A stretch of 64,000 nucleotides of DNA from Desulfospira joergensenii DSM 10085 (GCF_000420085.1 NZ_ATUG01000001.1:2007223-2071222); one strand, 5' to 3'. Shown: positions 34,790-43,902, counted from the first letter of the stretch. Program-made: numbers and translations. The notes: generated by a model not told the origin, from the sequence alone.

Positions 34790-35779
34790 ATGAAACTTTC
34801 AAAAGCAAAAAAAAGCGTCAAGGGATTCCGGGTGGTGGAAGACCAGTGCATCTGGATGAAGGCCGGCATTGTCAATTTCAGGCTCTGCGACAATGTCTAT
34901 GACTGCCAGAACTGCCCCTTTGACAAGGGTATGCAGAAAAGCATGTCCCGGGTCAGCCCCGGGGTCCGGGAAAAGGAACCATCCAAATGGGCGGACCAGC
35001 TGAGGAAAAATTACCGGGGATCTTCCCGACCCTGCCGTCACGCCCTGACCGGCCGTGTGGATGCACCCAAGATCTGCACCCTGAACTATGAATGCTTTCA
35101 CTGCTCTTTTGATCAGATGCTGGATGAAATGGATACGGCAGAGCTGAGTTCCCCCCCCGGCTATGACCGGGCTTCGGGTTTTCGTCTGGCCCGGGGCTAT
35201 TATTATCACATGGGACACAGTTGGGCCCGGTTTGAGCACGGGGGAAGGATCCGGGCCGGATTTGACGATTTCATGGTCAGGCTTTTCGGGGCCATTACCT
35301 ATCTTTCCCTCCCGCCCCTCGGGGCTTCATTGAAAAAAGACCAGATCTGCCTGACATTCGGCCGGGGAGACAAAAGAGCCGCGGTTCTCTCCCCCATCAC
35401 CGGAACCGTTCTGGCGGTGAATCACAAGGCCCGGGAGCATCCTGAAATCACCCATGAAGATCCTTTTCACCAGGGCTGGCTCTATATCATTGAACCGGAG
35501 ATGCCCAAAAGAAATCTCAAGGGACTTTTCTACGGCAGAAAAAGCCTCCAGTGGACGGATCAGGAGAGCCAGAAATTATTGAAGCTCATGGGACCGGAGT
35601 ATGAAAACCTGGCCGCCACCGGTGGCGAGCCGGTCAGGGACGTGGCCGGAGCTTTCCCTGAAATCGGATGGGATGTGCTGACCCGGACCTTTCTGGGCAC
35701 GGAAAAGTCAGAGATGGAACCGAAGACCGACAGAACAATGCCGGCAAAAGGAAAAAGAACTCCGATCAAGGTCTTCTAG
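34790..35779 (+). CDS. Glycine cleavage H-protein-like protein with duplicated N-terminal Cys motif
   Basis: 329 residues from ATG 34790, preceded by AAAAGGAGGGGG; the frame is open upstream but lacks another good start. The N-terminal 100 residues contain two similar motifs, LCDNVYDCQNCPFD and ICTLNYECFHCSFD (C-x5-C-x2-C-x-F-D), probably a metal or Fe-S module. The central part is a GcvH/lipoyl fold: 'RGDKRAAVLSPITGTVLAVN' aligns with the lipoyl-lysine strand, and 'DPFHQGWLYIIEP' follows. No gcvP or gcvT is near. It overlaps the converging protease gene by 72 bp. Confidence 0.75.
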   Translation: MKLSKAKKSVKGFRVVEDQCIWMKAGIVNFRLCDNVYDCQNCPFDKGMQKSMSRVSPGVREKEPSKWADQLRKNYRGSSRPCRHALTGRVDAPKICTLNYECFHCSFDQMLDEMDTAELSSPPGYDRASGFRLARGYYYHMGHSWARFEHGGRIRAGFDDFMVRLFGAITYLSLPPLGASLKKDQICLTFGRGDKRAAVLSPITGTVLAVNHKAREHPEITHEDPFHQGWLYIIEPEMPKRNLKGLFYGRKSLQWTDQESQKLLKLMGPEYENLAATGGEPVRDVAGAFPEIGWDVLTRTFLGTEKSEMEPKTDRTMPAKGKRTPIKVF

Positions 35780-36250
35780 ATCCCCGGAAAAGTGCATCAG
35801 GCAGGTGCTCTCGTTGCAGTGAAAGAGGTCGAAAAGATGGCCGAGTTCATGGAGGGCGATTTTAGCGGCCCGTTCATAAAAAAGCGAAGATGCGGGAGTC
35901 GAGCCGTCCGGATTTTTGTCCAGCCGGAACAGGGATACCAGGGCCATATTCCCTCCCTGTCTTGCCTCTCCATAGACATGGGTGAAAACCGGGACAAAAA
36001 GGTCCTGGTCCATCACGGCGACTACTTTTGTGCACCCCTTGATTCCTCTGGACTCCAGCATCTTTAATATCCCCCCGGCATCGTATTGAAGCCGTCTTTT
36101 ATCCAGGGCAAAATGGGGAGTCTCCAGGGAAGGAAGGATCTTTGCCGGCAGATCCGCATAGGCAAGGATATGGGCGGCCATGATCTTCAGCACGAGCCCG
36201 GGAACCTCACCCAGGGGCAGAATTCCAACAGATCTTTGGGTCATTTCCAT
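35708..36250 (-). CDS. Archaemetzincin-family zinc protease
   Basis: 180 residues. The zinc site HELGH at 134-138 with His144 is followed by Cys145 and Cys150, then Cys169 and Cys172, giving the archaemetzincin pattern of an HExxHxxxxxH catalytic zinc plus a four-Cys structural zinc. The usual Gly three residues after the second His is Asp here (HELGHLFDLFHC). Substrate unknown. The last 24 codons, including the final CxxC pair, overlap the converging GcvH-like gene. It lies 22 bp after the NtrC-type regulator and may be co-transcribed with it. Confidence 0.87.
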   Translation of the reverse strand: MEMTQRSVGILPLGEVPGLVLKIMAAHILAYADLPAKILPSLETPHFALDKRRLQYDAGGILKMLESRGIKGCTKVVAVMDQDLFVPVFTHVYGEARQGGNMALVSLFRLDKNPDGSTPASSLFYERAAKIALHELGHLFDLFHCNESTCLMHFSGDLEDLDRSSFSFCRHCSVGLRFHL

Positions 36251-36272
36251 GGATAGGCTTTCCCCGGTACGT

Positions 36273-37619
36273 TTAGCCGCTTTTCTTCAGATTTTCCCGC
36301 TTGATCATCTTATGCAATGTGACCCGGTTGACGCCCAGGACCTTGGCGGCCCGGGTGATATTCCAGTCCTGGTCTTCCAGGACCCGGAGGGTATGGGCAT
36401 TCTGGATCTCCTTCAGGGACATGGGTTTTGAAGCCGGGTTCCGGGAAGGCCGTAAGAAAGAAAAATCCTCTGTTCCCAGGGACCTGGACCGGCTCAGAAC
36501 AACGGCTCTTTCCATGGCATTTTCCAGTTCCCGCACATTCCCGGGCCAGTCATATTCCTTTAAAAGGGGGATGACCCCGGACTTGACCCGGTCCACATAT
36601 TTGGTGGTTTCATGGCTGTATTTTTCCAGAAAATGCTCCACGAGCAGGGGGATATCCTCTTTTCTCTCCCGCAGGGGAGGAATCCGGATCCGGATGATAT
36701 TGATACGGTAAAAAAAGTCCTCCCTGAATACCCCTTCCTCGATTCTCTTTTCCAGATCCCGGCGGGTGGCCGAAATCAGACGGAAATCCACATCCACCGG
36801 CTCCCGGCTGCCCACCTTGGTCACTTTTTTCTCTTCCAGCACCCGGAGCAGGTCCACCTGCATCCTGGGACTGATTTCTCCGATTTCATCCAGAAACAGG
36901 GTTCCGCCGGAAACCGCCTCCAGAAAGCCTTTCCGGGTATGGGCGGCACCGGTGAAGGCTCCCTTCTGATGCCCGAAGAGTTCGCTCTCCAGAAGGGCGT
37001 CGGACAGGGCTCCGCAGTTGATGGCGATAAAGGGCAGATGGGCCCGGGGGCTTTTGGCGTGGATGGCCTTTGCCACCAGCTCTTTGCCGGTTCCGGTTTC
37101 CCCGGTGAGCAGGACAGAGGAATCACTGACGGCAATTTCGGGAATCAGCTCAAACACCGCCTCCATGGGGGGAGACTGCCCGATGATATTGTCAAACCGG
37201 GTCATCTTTTCCACCCGGCCCTTCAGATATTGATAGTCAAAGGTCAGCTGCTGCTGATAAAGGATCCTTTCCATGGCCAGGGAGAGCTGGTCCGGTTTAA
37301 AGGGTTTGAGCAGATAATCGCTGGCGCCCATGCGCATGGCCTTTACTGCCGACTCAATGGAGCCGAAGGCCGTTATGATGACCACCAGGGTCTCGGGATA
37401 CTCCTCCTTGACCCTCTCCAGCAGTTCCAGGCCGTCCATTCCCGGCATTTTTATATCCACGAACAAAAGCTGGAACGGATTCTGCTCGAGCCTTTCAAGG
37501 GCCTCTTCCCCGGAACCGGCCGTTTCAACCCCATGGCCGGTTTTTTTGAACCAGTGTAAAAGGGATTCCCTGACGATGAGTTCATCGTCTACGACCATGA
37601 TCTTCAGTTTTTTATCCAT
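36273..37619 (-). CDS. Sigma-54-dependent response regulator (NtrC family)
   Basis: 448 residues from ATG 37619, with GGAG 6 bases upstream. The receiver domain (1-120) has the acidic pair VVDDE and a phospho-Asp in LLFVDIKMPGMDG. The AAA+ domain has Walker A GETGTGKE, the sigma-54 contact loop GAFTGA, and Walker B GGTLFLDEIGEI. The C-terminal Fis-type helix-turn-helix is 'WNITRAAKVLGVNRVTLHKM'. It activates sigma-54 promoters when phosphorylated, most likely by the kinase 29 bp upstream. Confidence 0.95.
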   Translation of the reverse strand: MDKKLKIMVVDDELIVRESLLHWFKKTGHGVETAGSGEEALERLEQNPFQLLFVDIKMPGMDGLELLERVKEEYPETLVVIITAFGSIESAVKAMRMGASDYLLKPFKPDQLSLAMERILYQQQLTFDYQYLKGRVEKMTRFDNIIGQSPPMEAVFELIPEIAVSDSSVLLTGETGTGKELVAKAIHAKSPRAHLPFIAINCGALSDALLESELFGHQKGAFTGAAHTRKGFLEAVSGGTLFLDEIGEISPRMQVDLLRVLEEKKVTKVGSREPVDVDFRLISATRRDLEKRIEEGVFREDFFYRINIIRIRIPPLRERKEDIPLLVEHFLEKYSHETTKYVDRVKSGVIPLLKEYDWPGNVRELENAMERAVVLSRSRSLGTEDFSFLRPSRNPASKPMSLKEIQNAHTLRVLEDQDWNITRAAKVLGVNRVTLHKMIKRENLKKSG

Positions 37620-37648
37620 GATCTGCTCCATCACAGGTGCGAAGAGAC

Positions 37649-38872
37649 TCAGGACAAGGGAAATTTTAAAATAAATGCCGTACCCTCTCCCACCCTGGTG
37701 TCGACTTTTATGGTTCCTTTATGATTTTTTACCACACCGTAAACTATGGACAATCCCAGACCGGTTCCCTGGCCCTGGGATTTGGTTGTAAAAAAGGGAT
37801 CAAACAGGTTGTTCCGGCTCTCTTCGGGAATCCCGTATCCCGTATCCCTGATTTCTATAATGGCCTGGTTCCGGTCAAGGTCGGGTTTGGAAACCACGGT
37901 CAGGTGGCCCTGTTCGGGCATGGCCTCAAGGGCATTAAAGATCAGATTGAGGAAACACTGCTGGAGCTGGTTGATGTCGCCTTCCAGCATCAGGGGCTCG
38001 GGAAAGAGATCGATGATCAGGCCGATGTTTCCAAGGGCCAGCTTATGGCGGGTCAGGGAGAGGACGGAATTGATGATCTCATTCAGATCGGCCTGCTTAT
38101 ACTCCACGCTGGATTCCCGGGAAAAGGAAAGGAGTCCGGAAACGATGTTGCCGCAGCGCTCCAGCTCCCTGGCCATCAGGGAAAGATGATCCTTAAACTC
38201 TTCCAAAGATTCAGCGCTTAGGTCCCCCTCGCTGAGGATATCCATCATGAGATGGCTGAAGGTCAGCAGCCCCTGGATGGGATTGTTGATCTCATGGGCA
38301 CAGCTTGCAGCAAGCTTGCCCAGGGAAATCATCCGGTCCTCCTGGACCAGCTTCTGGATATTGGAGTTGATTTTTTTGACCTGTTTATCCCACCGGTTGG
38401 AAAATTCGTCGGTGATATCCCGCCAGAATTCAATGACCTCCACCACCTCCCCGGCCTCATCTTTTATGGGGTAGGTGTTCAGGTTGCAGTAGACGGGTTT
38501 GCCGTCGGGCCCCTTGTGATCATGGATCACATGAACATTCTCCCCGGTCCGGAGCGTCTCCACCATGGGACATTTCACCCCGGGAAAGGCGCTGGAACAG
38601 GGCACGCTTACCCCGTGGGAAATCTCATGGCAACTGGCGCCGATGACCTCTTCCCTGGATTTGTTGACGGTTTTCAGATAGGCCTCATTGGCATGGATGA
38701 TCGTGAAATCCGTATCCAGGATCACGATGGCCGCCGTGCTTTCCTGAATCAGGAAGTTGGAAAAGGTCTTTTCTGCAGTCAGTTTTTTTTCAGTTGATTC
38801 CAGGCGCCGGGTCATCTCAACCAGGTTCTGGGAAGCTTTTTTATTATCCGGGATCTGGTTTTTTTCTTCCAT
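37649..38872 (-). CDS. Soluble PAS histidine kinase, partner of the NtrC-type regulator
   Basis: 407 residues, no membrane helix. An N-terminal coiled coil leads into a PAS domain (AAIVILDTDFTIIHANEAYL to VIEFWRDITDE) carrying 'CHEISHGVSVPC' and 'GVKCPM', a Cys-rich loop seen in redox- or metal-sensing PAS domains. The H-box is ASCAHEINNPIQGLL and the ATPase domain ends 'GQGTGLGLSIVYGVV'. It precedes the response regulator by 29 bp, giving a standard two-component pair with a cytoplasmic signal. Confidence 0.92.
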   Translation of the reverse strand: MEEKNQIPDNKKASQNLVEMTRRLESTEKKLTAEKTFSNFLIQESTAAIVILDTDFTIIHANEAYLKTVNKSREEVIGASCHEISHGVSVPCSSAFPGVKCPMVETLRTGENVHVIHDHKGPDGKPVYCNLNTYPIKDEAGEVVEVIEFWRDITDEFSNRWDKQVKKINSNIQKLVQEDRMISLGKLAASCAHEINNPIQGLLTFSHLMMDILSEGDLSAESLEEFKDHLSLMARELERCGNIVSGLLSFSRESSVEYKQADLNEIINSVLSLTRHKLALGNIGLIIDLFPEPLMLEGDINQLQQCFLNLIFNALEAMPEQGHLTVVSKPDLDRNQAIIEIRDTGYGIPEESRNNLFDPFFTTKSQGQGTGLGLSIVYGVVKNHKGTIKVDTRVGEGTAFILKFPLS

Positions 38873-39014
38873 GTTAATATCCCCTGATTTATCCCAAGAT
38901 CGGAATCAGAATATCACTTAAGATTTTGAAATGAAAGGGAAAACCAAAATCAAATCCCGGCCGGTGTAAAAAGAGATTGTTCACAGCACGATTTTACGAT
39001 AGATAAAGGTTCCT

Positions 39015-39515
39015 ATGAAGGATAAAGACGAAAATACCGGGCCCATGGAATCAGAAGAAAAAGTCATTATCATTCCAAAGGAAGATGCTGTTTTCTGGAT
39101 GGATAAAAATGGACTCTGGCATAATGAGCACGGAAAATTCGAGCATCCCAAGATCATCCGCTATTTCCACGAATCCATTCAAAAGGATGAAAGGGGATAC
39201 CATCTTCGCCAGACCCGGGACGGGTTCCTGGAAAAGGTCTATTTCCCCCATGAGGACACGGCCCTGTTTGTCTTTGATATCCGGGAGGATGCGAAAAACC
39301 TGACCCTGATTCTGAACACGGGCAAAACCATGATCCTGGATCCGGGGCAACTCGTTACCCGGGACGACAGCCTCTATGTCCAGGGGCCGGACCATCGTAT
39401 CAAGTTTGCCCAGAACGCCCTGGTCAAGATCTCCCGGTTCCTGGCCCCGGACCGGGAAAGCCTCTGCCTGATCCTGGGAGGGGTATCCTACCCCATTCCC
39501 GAAGAACCCGAATAG
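39015..39515 (+). CDS. DUF1285-like protein
   Basis: 166 residues. 'WMDKNGLWHNEHGKFEHPKI' opens the domain, followed by 'RYFHESIQKDERGYHLRQTR' and 'PDHRIKFAQNALVKISRFL'. This order of a W-x-x-x-G strand, a lone helix and 'YxL' strands resembles DUF1285, a family of unknown function. AAAGG lies 6 bases before the ATG. It is a single gene read convergently with the amidinotransferase-like gene. Confidence 0.65.
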   Translation: MKDKDENTGPMESEEKVIIIPKEDAVFWMDKNGLWHNEHGKFEHPKIIRYFHESIQKDERGYHLRQTRDGFLEKVYFPHEDTALFVFDIREDAKNLTLILNTGKTMILDPGQLVTRDDSLYVQGPDHRIKFAQNALVKISRFLAPDRESLCLILGGVSYPIPEEPE

Positions 39516-39549
39516 ACCCGGTTTCTTTTTGCCTTCTCCCTGTCGGCTA

Positions 39550-40548
39550 TCATTTTTTCCGCTCCAGTATCCCGGTCATACATCCCATGGCGCCGTTGGC
39601 CTTTCGCAGTTCATCCACGGACAGAGCCGTACATTCAATTCCCAGAGCCTCGTATCCGGCAATGCTTTTTGGATTTTTATCCCCCAGCATGATCCGGCCC
39701 GGTCCCAGGACCACAAAGTTGAAGGCCATGTTGGCCACGGCTTCTCCAAGATCAGGCAGGGGCAGAACCTCAACCCCCCTCTCCCTGAGGGCCAGGACCA
39801 GGCCGTGGGGGGTTCTTCTCGGCCAGACAAAGGCCAGGTCTTTTTTCACCATCCTGAGCATGCCCATGAAGTGCATGGTCCCGTAGGGCAGATCAAAGGC
39901 CAGGGTCGTGATGCCCAGCTCATTCAAAAGCGAGGAGATCTGGTCAATTCCTGCCGAATTGGTCCTCAGGCCCCGGCCGATGACGGCGGTTTCAGGATCC
40001 AGCCACATGAGATCGGCCCCTTCGAATGTGGCGGTCCCGGTCAGGGTTTTAAGGATGGGAATCCCCAGGTTGGCCAGGGTCTGGGCCACCCACCGCTCCT
40101 CCCCGGCCCTTACCGTGGAGGCGGGCCGGGCCAGGATGGCCCCTTCCGGGGTCATGGCAAAGAGATCGGCGCAGAAGATCTGGTTGGGGGTCATGGAGGG
40201 ATTGGGCTCCAGGAAATGGACCTTTACCCCGTTCTTCTGATAGGCGTTTACCATGCCTTCATGTTCTTCCCGGGCTTTTCCCAGGTCCAGGGCCTCTGCG
40301 AACTGGAGTTCATTGACCTGCTGTTTTGGAATTTCCATTTCTTTTCCCGGCCGGTGAACCAGCACACTTTTCAGGTTCTGCCATTCGGTATCCATGCCGC
40401 AGTCCGCCCACAGCCCCCCGATCTCCTGCCCATGGGTCAAAGTCCTCCCTGACCATCCCTGTCCGCCAAAGGCAGCCGTGCCGAAGGAGTCGGCCAGGGG
40501 TCTGGCCGATATTTGCCTGTCTGTTTTTCCGGATATCTCTTTTCCCAT
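39550..40548 (-). CDS. Amidinotransferase-fold hydrolase (arginine deiminase/DDAH-like)
   Basis: 332 residues with AGGAGATTTC before the ATG. After a variable N-terminus of about 50 residues, the guanidine-modifying fold is marked by 'PNQIFCADLFAMTPEGAILA', 'GTATFEGADLMWLDPETAVI' (catalytic Glu/Asp), 'YGTMHFMGMLRMV' (catalytic His) and the terminal 'NGAMGCMTGIL' (nucleophilic Cys). Family members hydrolyse or transfer guanidino groups of arginine or methylated arginines. If dimethylarginine were the substrate, dimethylamine would be released, but specificity cannot be decided from the sequence. Confidence 0.82.
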   Translation of the reverse strand: MGKEISGKTDRQISARPLADSFGTAAFGGQGWSGRTLTHGQEIGGLWADCGMDTEWQNLKSVLVHRPGKEMEIPKQQVNELQFAEALDLGKAREEHEGMVNAYQKNGVKVHFLEPNPSMTPNQIFCADLFAMTPEGAILARPASTVRAGEERWVAQTLANLGIPILKTLTGTATFEGADLMWLDPETAVIGRGLRTNSAGIDQISSLLNELGITTLAFDLPYGTMHFMGMLRMVKKDLAFVWPRRTPHGLVLALRERGVEVLPLPDLGEAVANMAFNFVVLGPGRIMLGDKNPKSIAGYEALGIECTALSVDELRKANGAMGCMTGILERKK

Positions 40549-40720
40549 GAAATCTCCTAGACCATGAAAGATTATTTTTTTCTTACGCTTTTATCCGGCG
40601 GCATTGAATATTGCAAGGGGAAACCCATGGTTCAGCATAAACGGCGGTCCGGATTGCCCGGAGAAACGGTCATGGGAATCCAAATGCGTTCCCGGCTGGC
40701 CTTTTTCCAATGAAATTGTT

Positions 40721-41737
40721 ATGAAAGAAATTCTGGAAAGAACCCCTAACGGACGGGAGCGAATAGTGGAAAATGATTTAAAGGTGTTTTCCGGGGGGGC
40801 CAATCCAGGCCTTGCCCGGGAAATCTGTGAACATATCGGCATTCCCCTGAGCCGGCTTGCGGCCTCCCGGTTTTCAAACGACAACCTTTTTGTCCAGATC
40901 CAGGAAAGCGTAAGGGAAAAAGATGTTTTTGTGGTCCAGTCCTTTACCCAGCCGGCCAGCGACCACATCATGGAACTCATGATCACCCTGGATGCCCTTC
41001 GAAGCGCTTCGGCCAGGCGGATCACCGCTGTCATCCCCTACTATTCCTATGCCAGATCGGATAAAAAGGATGCTCCCAGGATCTCCATTGCCGGAAGGCT
41101 CATTGCCGACCTGCTGAAAACCGCCGGGGCAAACCGGGTATTGACCATGGACCTTCATGCCGACTCGGTCCACGGCTTTTTCAGCATGCCCGTGGACCAC
41201 CTCACGGCAATGCCCCTTATCTGCGATTATTTCCGGGACACCCTTGATCTTTCCAATACAGTGGTGGTGGCCACGGATGCCGGAGGGGCCAAAAGAGTGG
41301 GAAGGTTTGCCCAGCACCTCAATGTCTCCATGGCCATCATTGACAAACGGCGGATCAGCGATACGGCCGTGAGACAGGGGCTGGTCGTGGGAGAGGTCAG
41401 CGGGCGGGACGCTGTCATCTTTGACGATGAGATCTCCACGGGATCCACCCTTGTCTCCACCGTGGAAACCCTTGAAAAAGCCGGAGTGAAAAGAATCTTT
41501 GTGGGCGCCACCCACCCGGTCCTCTGCGGCCGGGCCGTCCAGAACCTGAAAGAGGCATCCATCACCGAAATCGTGGTCTCCAACACGGTCCATATTCCAG
41601 AGGAAAAACAATTTCCAAACCTCAAGGTGGTTTCAACGGCAAAATTGTTTGCCCGGGCCATCCAGCGAATCCACACCGGGGAAAGCGTCAGCGCCCTTTT
41701 CAGGGAAGAGCCGGCCCAGTCTGCCGGTGCAAATTGA
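40721..41737 (+). CDS. prs: Ribose-phosphate pyrophosphokinase
   Basis: 338 residues from ATG 40721; an upstream in-frame extension has no family match. 'FVVQSFTQPASDHIMELMIT', 'AVIPYYSYARSDKKDAPRIS', 'LTMDLHADSVHGFF' (metal-binding DLH) and the PRPP loop 'AVIFDDEISTGSTLVST' are the four conserved regions. It makes phosphoribosyl pyrophosphate from ribose 5-phosphate and ATP for nucleotide, His and Trp synthesis. The ribosome binding site is weak. Usual bacterial length is about 315, so the C-terminus is slightly longer. Confidence 0.94.
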   Translation: MKEILERTPNGRERIVENDLKVFSGGANPGLAREICEHIGIPLSRLAASRFSNDNLFVQIQESVREKDVFVVQSFTQPASDHIMELMITLDALRSASARRITAVIPYYSYARSDKKDAPRISIAGRLIADLLKTAGANRVLTMDLHADSVHGFFSMPVDHLTAMPLICDYFRDTLDLSNTVVVATDAGGAKRVGRFAQHLNVSMAIIDKRRISDTAVRQGLVVGEVSGRDAVIFDDEISTGSTLVSTVETLEKAGVKRIFVGATHPVLCGRAVQNLKEASITEIVVSNTVHIPEEKQFPNLKVVSTAKLFARAIQRIHTGESVSALFREEPAQSAGAN

Positions 41738-42184
41738 TGAGAGGCCAGCATCAGCCTGTCCCAGCCGGTTTTTCTGGCAAATTTTGACTGGGAGTACTTT
41801 TCAAACAGATCTTTCCTCCTGACCTTTGAAACCTTGGAAAAATCCTTGAAGAATAGAATCGAAAGCCCGGACGCCTTCTTTACATAGTTATTGATGTAAG
41901 TTTGAATCATCCCGGATTCAGGCCGGGAGGATAAAATTTTTGCCTTCCCTTTTCTTTTTATGTATACTTCAAAATGAATCCCTTTGAAAAACGTTTCGCC
42001 GATAATCGTTTCAATCAAATCAAATCTAAAGACTCCCTCTAAAAATTAAAATTTTGATTTGATTGCAGGACACGGGAAAAGTTTAATCGTAGGAATACAG
42101 TGGGGATTCAAATTATCCGGCAACCCATAAATGGAGCCGAAAGACCATTTGCCGGTCTGAAACAACCCTTTAAAAGGGGACGAT
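41738..42184. other. Intergenic stretch between prs and the corrinoid cassette
   Basis: About 447 bp. A minus-strand frame from a TTG at 42018 stays open through the stretch and far into prs; the first 100 codons have a lysine-rich, protein-like composition but no match and no ribosome binding site, so I do not call a gene. The right part near 42040-42060 is AT-rich and could hold the promoter of the corrinoid gene. AAAAGGGG lies about 7 bases before its ATG. Confidence 0.45.
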
Positions 42185-42844
42185 ATGAAACTGCTGAAAG
42201 AGATTCTGGAAACCTATTACAATGCCGTGTTTGATTCGAACCGGGACAAGGCCGTTGAAATTGTCAAAACCGCTGTGGACAACGGCATCAAACCCGAAGA
42301 AATCGTATTTAAAATCGTGGTGCCTACCATTGAACGGCTGTTGACGGATCTGACCGAGAAACAGGATGCCACACTGGCCCAGCATTTTATCTGTTCCAAG
42401 GTTTCCGCAGAAGTCACCGATGCCATGATTCCCCTGTTTGCAAAAAAACAGGCCAAAAAAGGAAGGATTCTCCTGGGTACGGCCATGGGGGATTTCCACG
42501 GTCTGGGAAAAAAGATCGTCGCCGGATGCCTCAAGGCCCACATGTTTGAAGTTCATGATCTGGGCATCAACGTGGCCCCGGAAAAATTTGTTGATGAAGC
42601 GGTCCGGCTGGATGCCGATGTCATCGGGGTTTCTTCCATGATGGTCCACTCGGCAAGGGGAGAAAAAGGGGCCGCAGGGGTGAGGAAACTTTTACGGGAA
42701 AGAGATCTTGAGGGCCGGATCAAGCTGGTCGTGGGAGGGGCTCCCTACCAGTTTGATCATAAATTGTATGAGATCGTGGGGGCCGATGCCTTTGCAGAGA
42801 ACGGAATTGAGGCCGTGAAGATCATTGAAAACCTGGTCCCATGA
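42185..42844 (+). CDS. Corrinoid (B12-binding) methyl-carrier protein, MtbC/MttC-like
   Basis: 219 residues, the usual length. A helical cap domain (1-90) precedes a B12-binding Rossmann domain whose DxHxxG motif is Asp103-Phe-His105-Gly-Leu-Gly108. 'DVIGVSSMM' supplies the Ser contact and 'LVVGGAPY' the GG turn. His105 should ligate cobalt from below. Such proteins shuttle methyl groups between a substrate methyltransferase and a second methyltransferase. It is followed within 7 bp by a UroD-family gene and then by DUF1638, a typical methyl-transfer neighbourhood. Confidence 0.92.
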   Translation: MKLLKEILETYYNAVFDSNRDKAVEIVKTAVDNGIKPEEIVFKIVVPTIERLLTDLTEKQDATLAQHFICSKVSAEVTDAMIPLFAKKQAKKGRILLGTAMGDFHGLGKKIVAGCLKAHMFEVHDLGINVAPEKFVDEAVRLDADVIGVSSMMVHSARGEKGAAGVRKLLRERDLEGRIKLVVGGAPYQFDHKLYEIVGADAFAENGIEAVKIIENLVP

Positions 42845-42851
42845 GGAGATT

Positions 42852-43880
42852 ATGCTGACACCCAAACAAAGATTCGGTGCATTGATGGAAGGACGGCAGC
42901 CGGACCGGGTTCCCGTGGTCTGCAATCTTTTCGAACAGGGCGCTAAAGAGCTGGGAATGCCCATAAAAGAGTATTATTCCCGGGGAGAATATGTGGCCGA
43001 AGGCCAGATCCGGCTCTACGAAAAATACGGCTACGATCACATATGGGGGGCCCATTATACGGCCAGGGACTCGGAGATGCTGGGGTCCAGGAGAACCGTT
43101 TTTGTGGAGGACGGCCCGCCCAATGTGGGGCATCTCATCATAAAGACCGAAAAAGATATAGAAAACCTGGTCATTGACCCAGGCCTGCTGGATACAAAAC
43201 CCTTTGCAGAGCAGGTGAAAACCATTGAAATCGTCAAGCGGGAAAAAGGAGACGAGTGTCCGGTGCTGTCAACGGTGATCGGCTCTTTTTCCATGCCTCC
43301 CATTTTAATGGGCATGGACGGCTGGCTGGACCTGATGCTGACGGGTCCGGAAAAAACAAGAAAGCTTCTTCTAAAAAAATGTTCTGATTTCTGCATCATG
43401 AAGATGAAGGCACTGTTCCAGGCAGGAGTCGATATGATCGCCTATTCAAACCCAGTTGCAACGGCCAGTTTTATCAGCCTCGCCCAGTTTGAAGCCATGG
43501 CCCTGGAATGGATCAAGAGGGACATCAATGCCCTGGGGCCCCGGGGCATTGTCTATTTCAACGGAGGGGGACTCTTAAATCCCATGATCAAACCCATACT
43601 TGAGCACACCGGGGCAGGTGTATTCTATATTCATCCCATGGATGACATTGTTCAGGCCAAGGAAATCGTTGCGGGCCGGGCCCTGGTTGCGGCGGCCATC
43701 AATGATGTCAGACTCATTGACTGGCCGGAGGAAAGGATTGAGGCCCAGGTCAGACAGATGATGGATCAAGGGGCCCAAGGAGGCGGATTTGTCTTTGGAA
43801 CGCTGGTCATGCCCTTTGCCATTCCGGACAAAAAGATAAAAACCATGATTGAGGCGGCCCATCGATTTGGAACCTATTAA
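42852..43880 (+). CDS. Uroporphyrinogen decarboxylase-family methyltransferase-like protein
   Basis: 342 residues from ATG 42852, with TGAGGAG 7 bases upstream. The opening 'TPKQRFGALMEGRQPDRVPV' is the UroD/MtaA/MtbA family start, followed by 'YGYDHIWGAHYTARDSEMLG' and 'TVIGSFSMPPILMG'. In methylcobamide:CoM methyltransferases a His-x-Cys zinc site occurs where this protein has VYFNGGGLLNP, so that zinc ligand pair is not visible. It probably moves the corrinoid-bound methyl group to or from an unknown partner such as tetrahydrofolate or another thiol. Confidence 0.85.
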   Translation: MLTPKQRFGALMEGRQPDRVPVVCNLFEQGAKELGMPIKEYYSRGEYVAEGQIRLYEKYGYDHIWGAHYTARDSEMLGSRRTVFVEDGPPNVGHLIIKTEKDIENLVIDPGLLDTKPFAEQVKTIEIVKREKGDECPVLSTVIGSFSMPPILMGMDGWLDLMLTGPEKTRKLLLKKCSDFCIMKMKALFQAGVDMIAYSNPVATASFISLAQFEAMALEWIKRDINALGPRGIVYFNGGGLLNPMIKPILEHTGAGVFYIHPMDDIVQAKEIVAGRALVAAAINDVRLIDWPEERIEAQVRQMMDQGAQGGGFVFGTLVMPFAIPDKKIKTMIEAAHRFGTY

Positions 43881-43902
43881 AATAAAAAGACGGGAAAATA
43901 AA

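Noticed and set aside
41742..42018. Possible minus-strand gene right of prs
   Set aside because: It starts at a TTG without a ribosome binding site and runs on as an antisense frame into prs. No recognisable domain.
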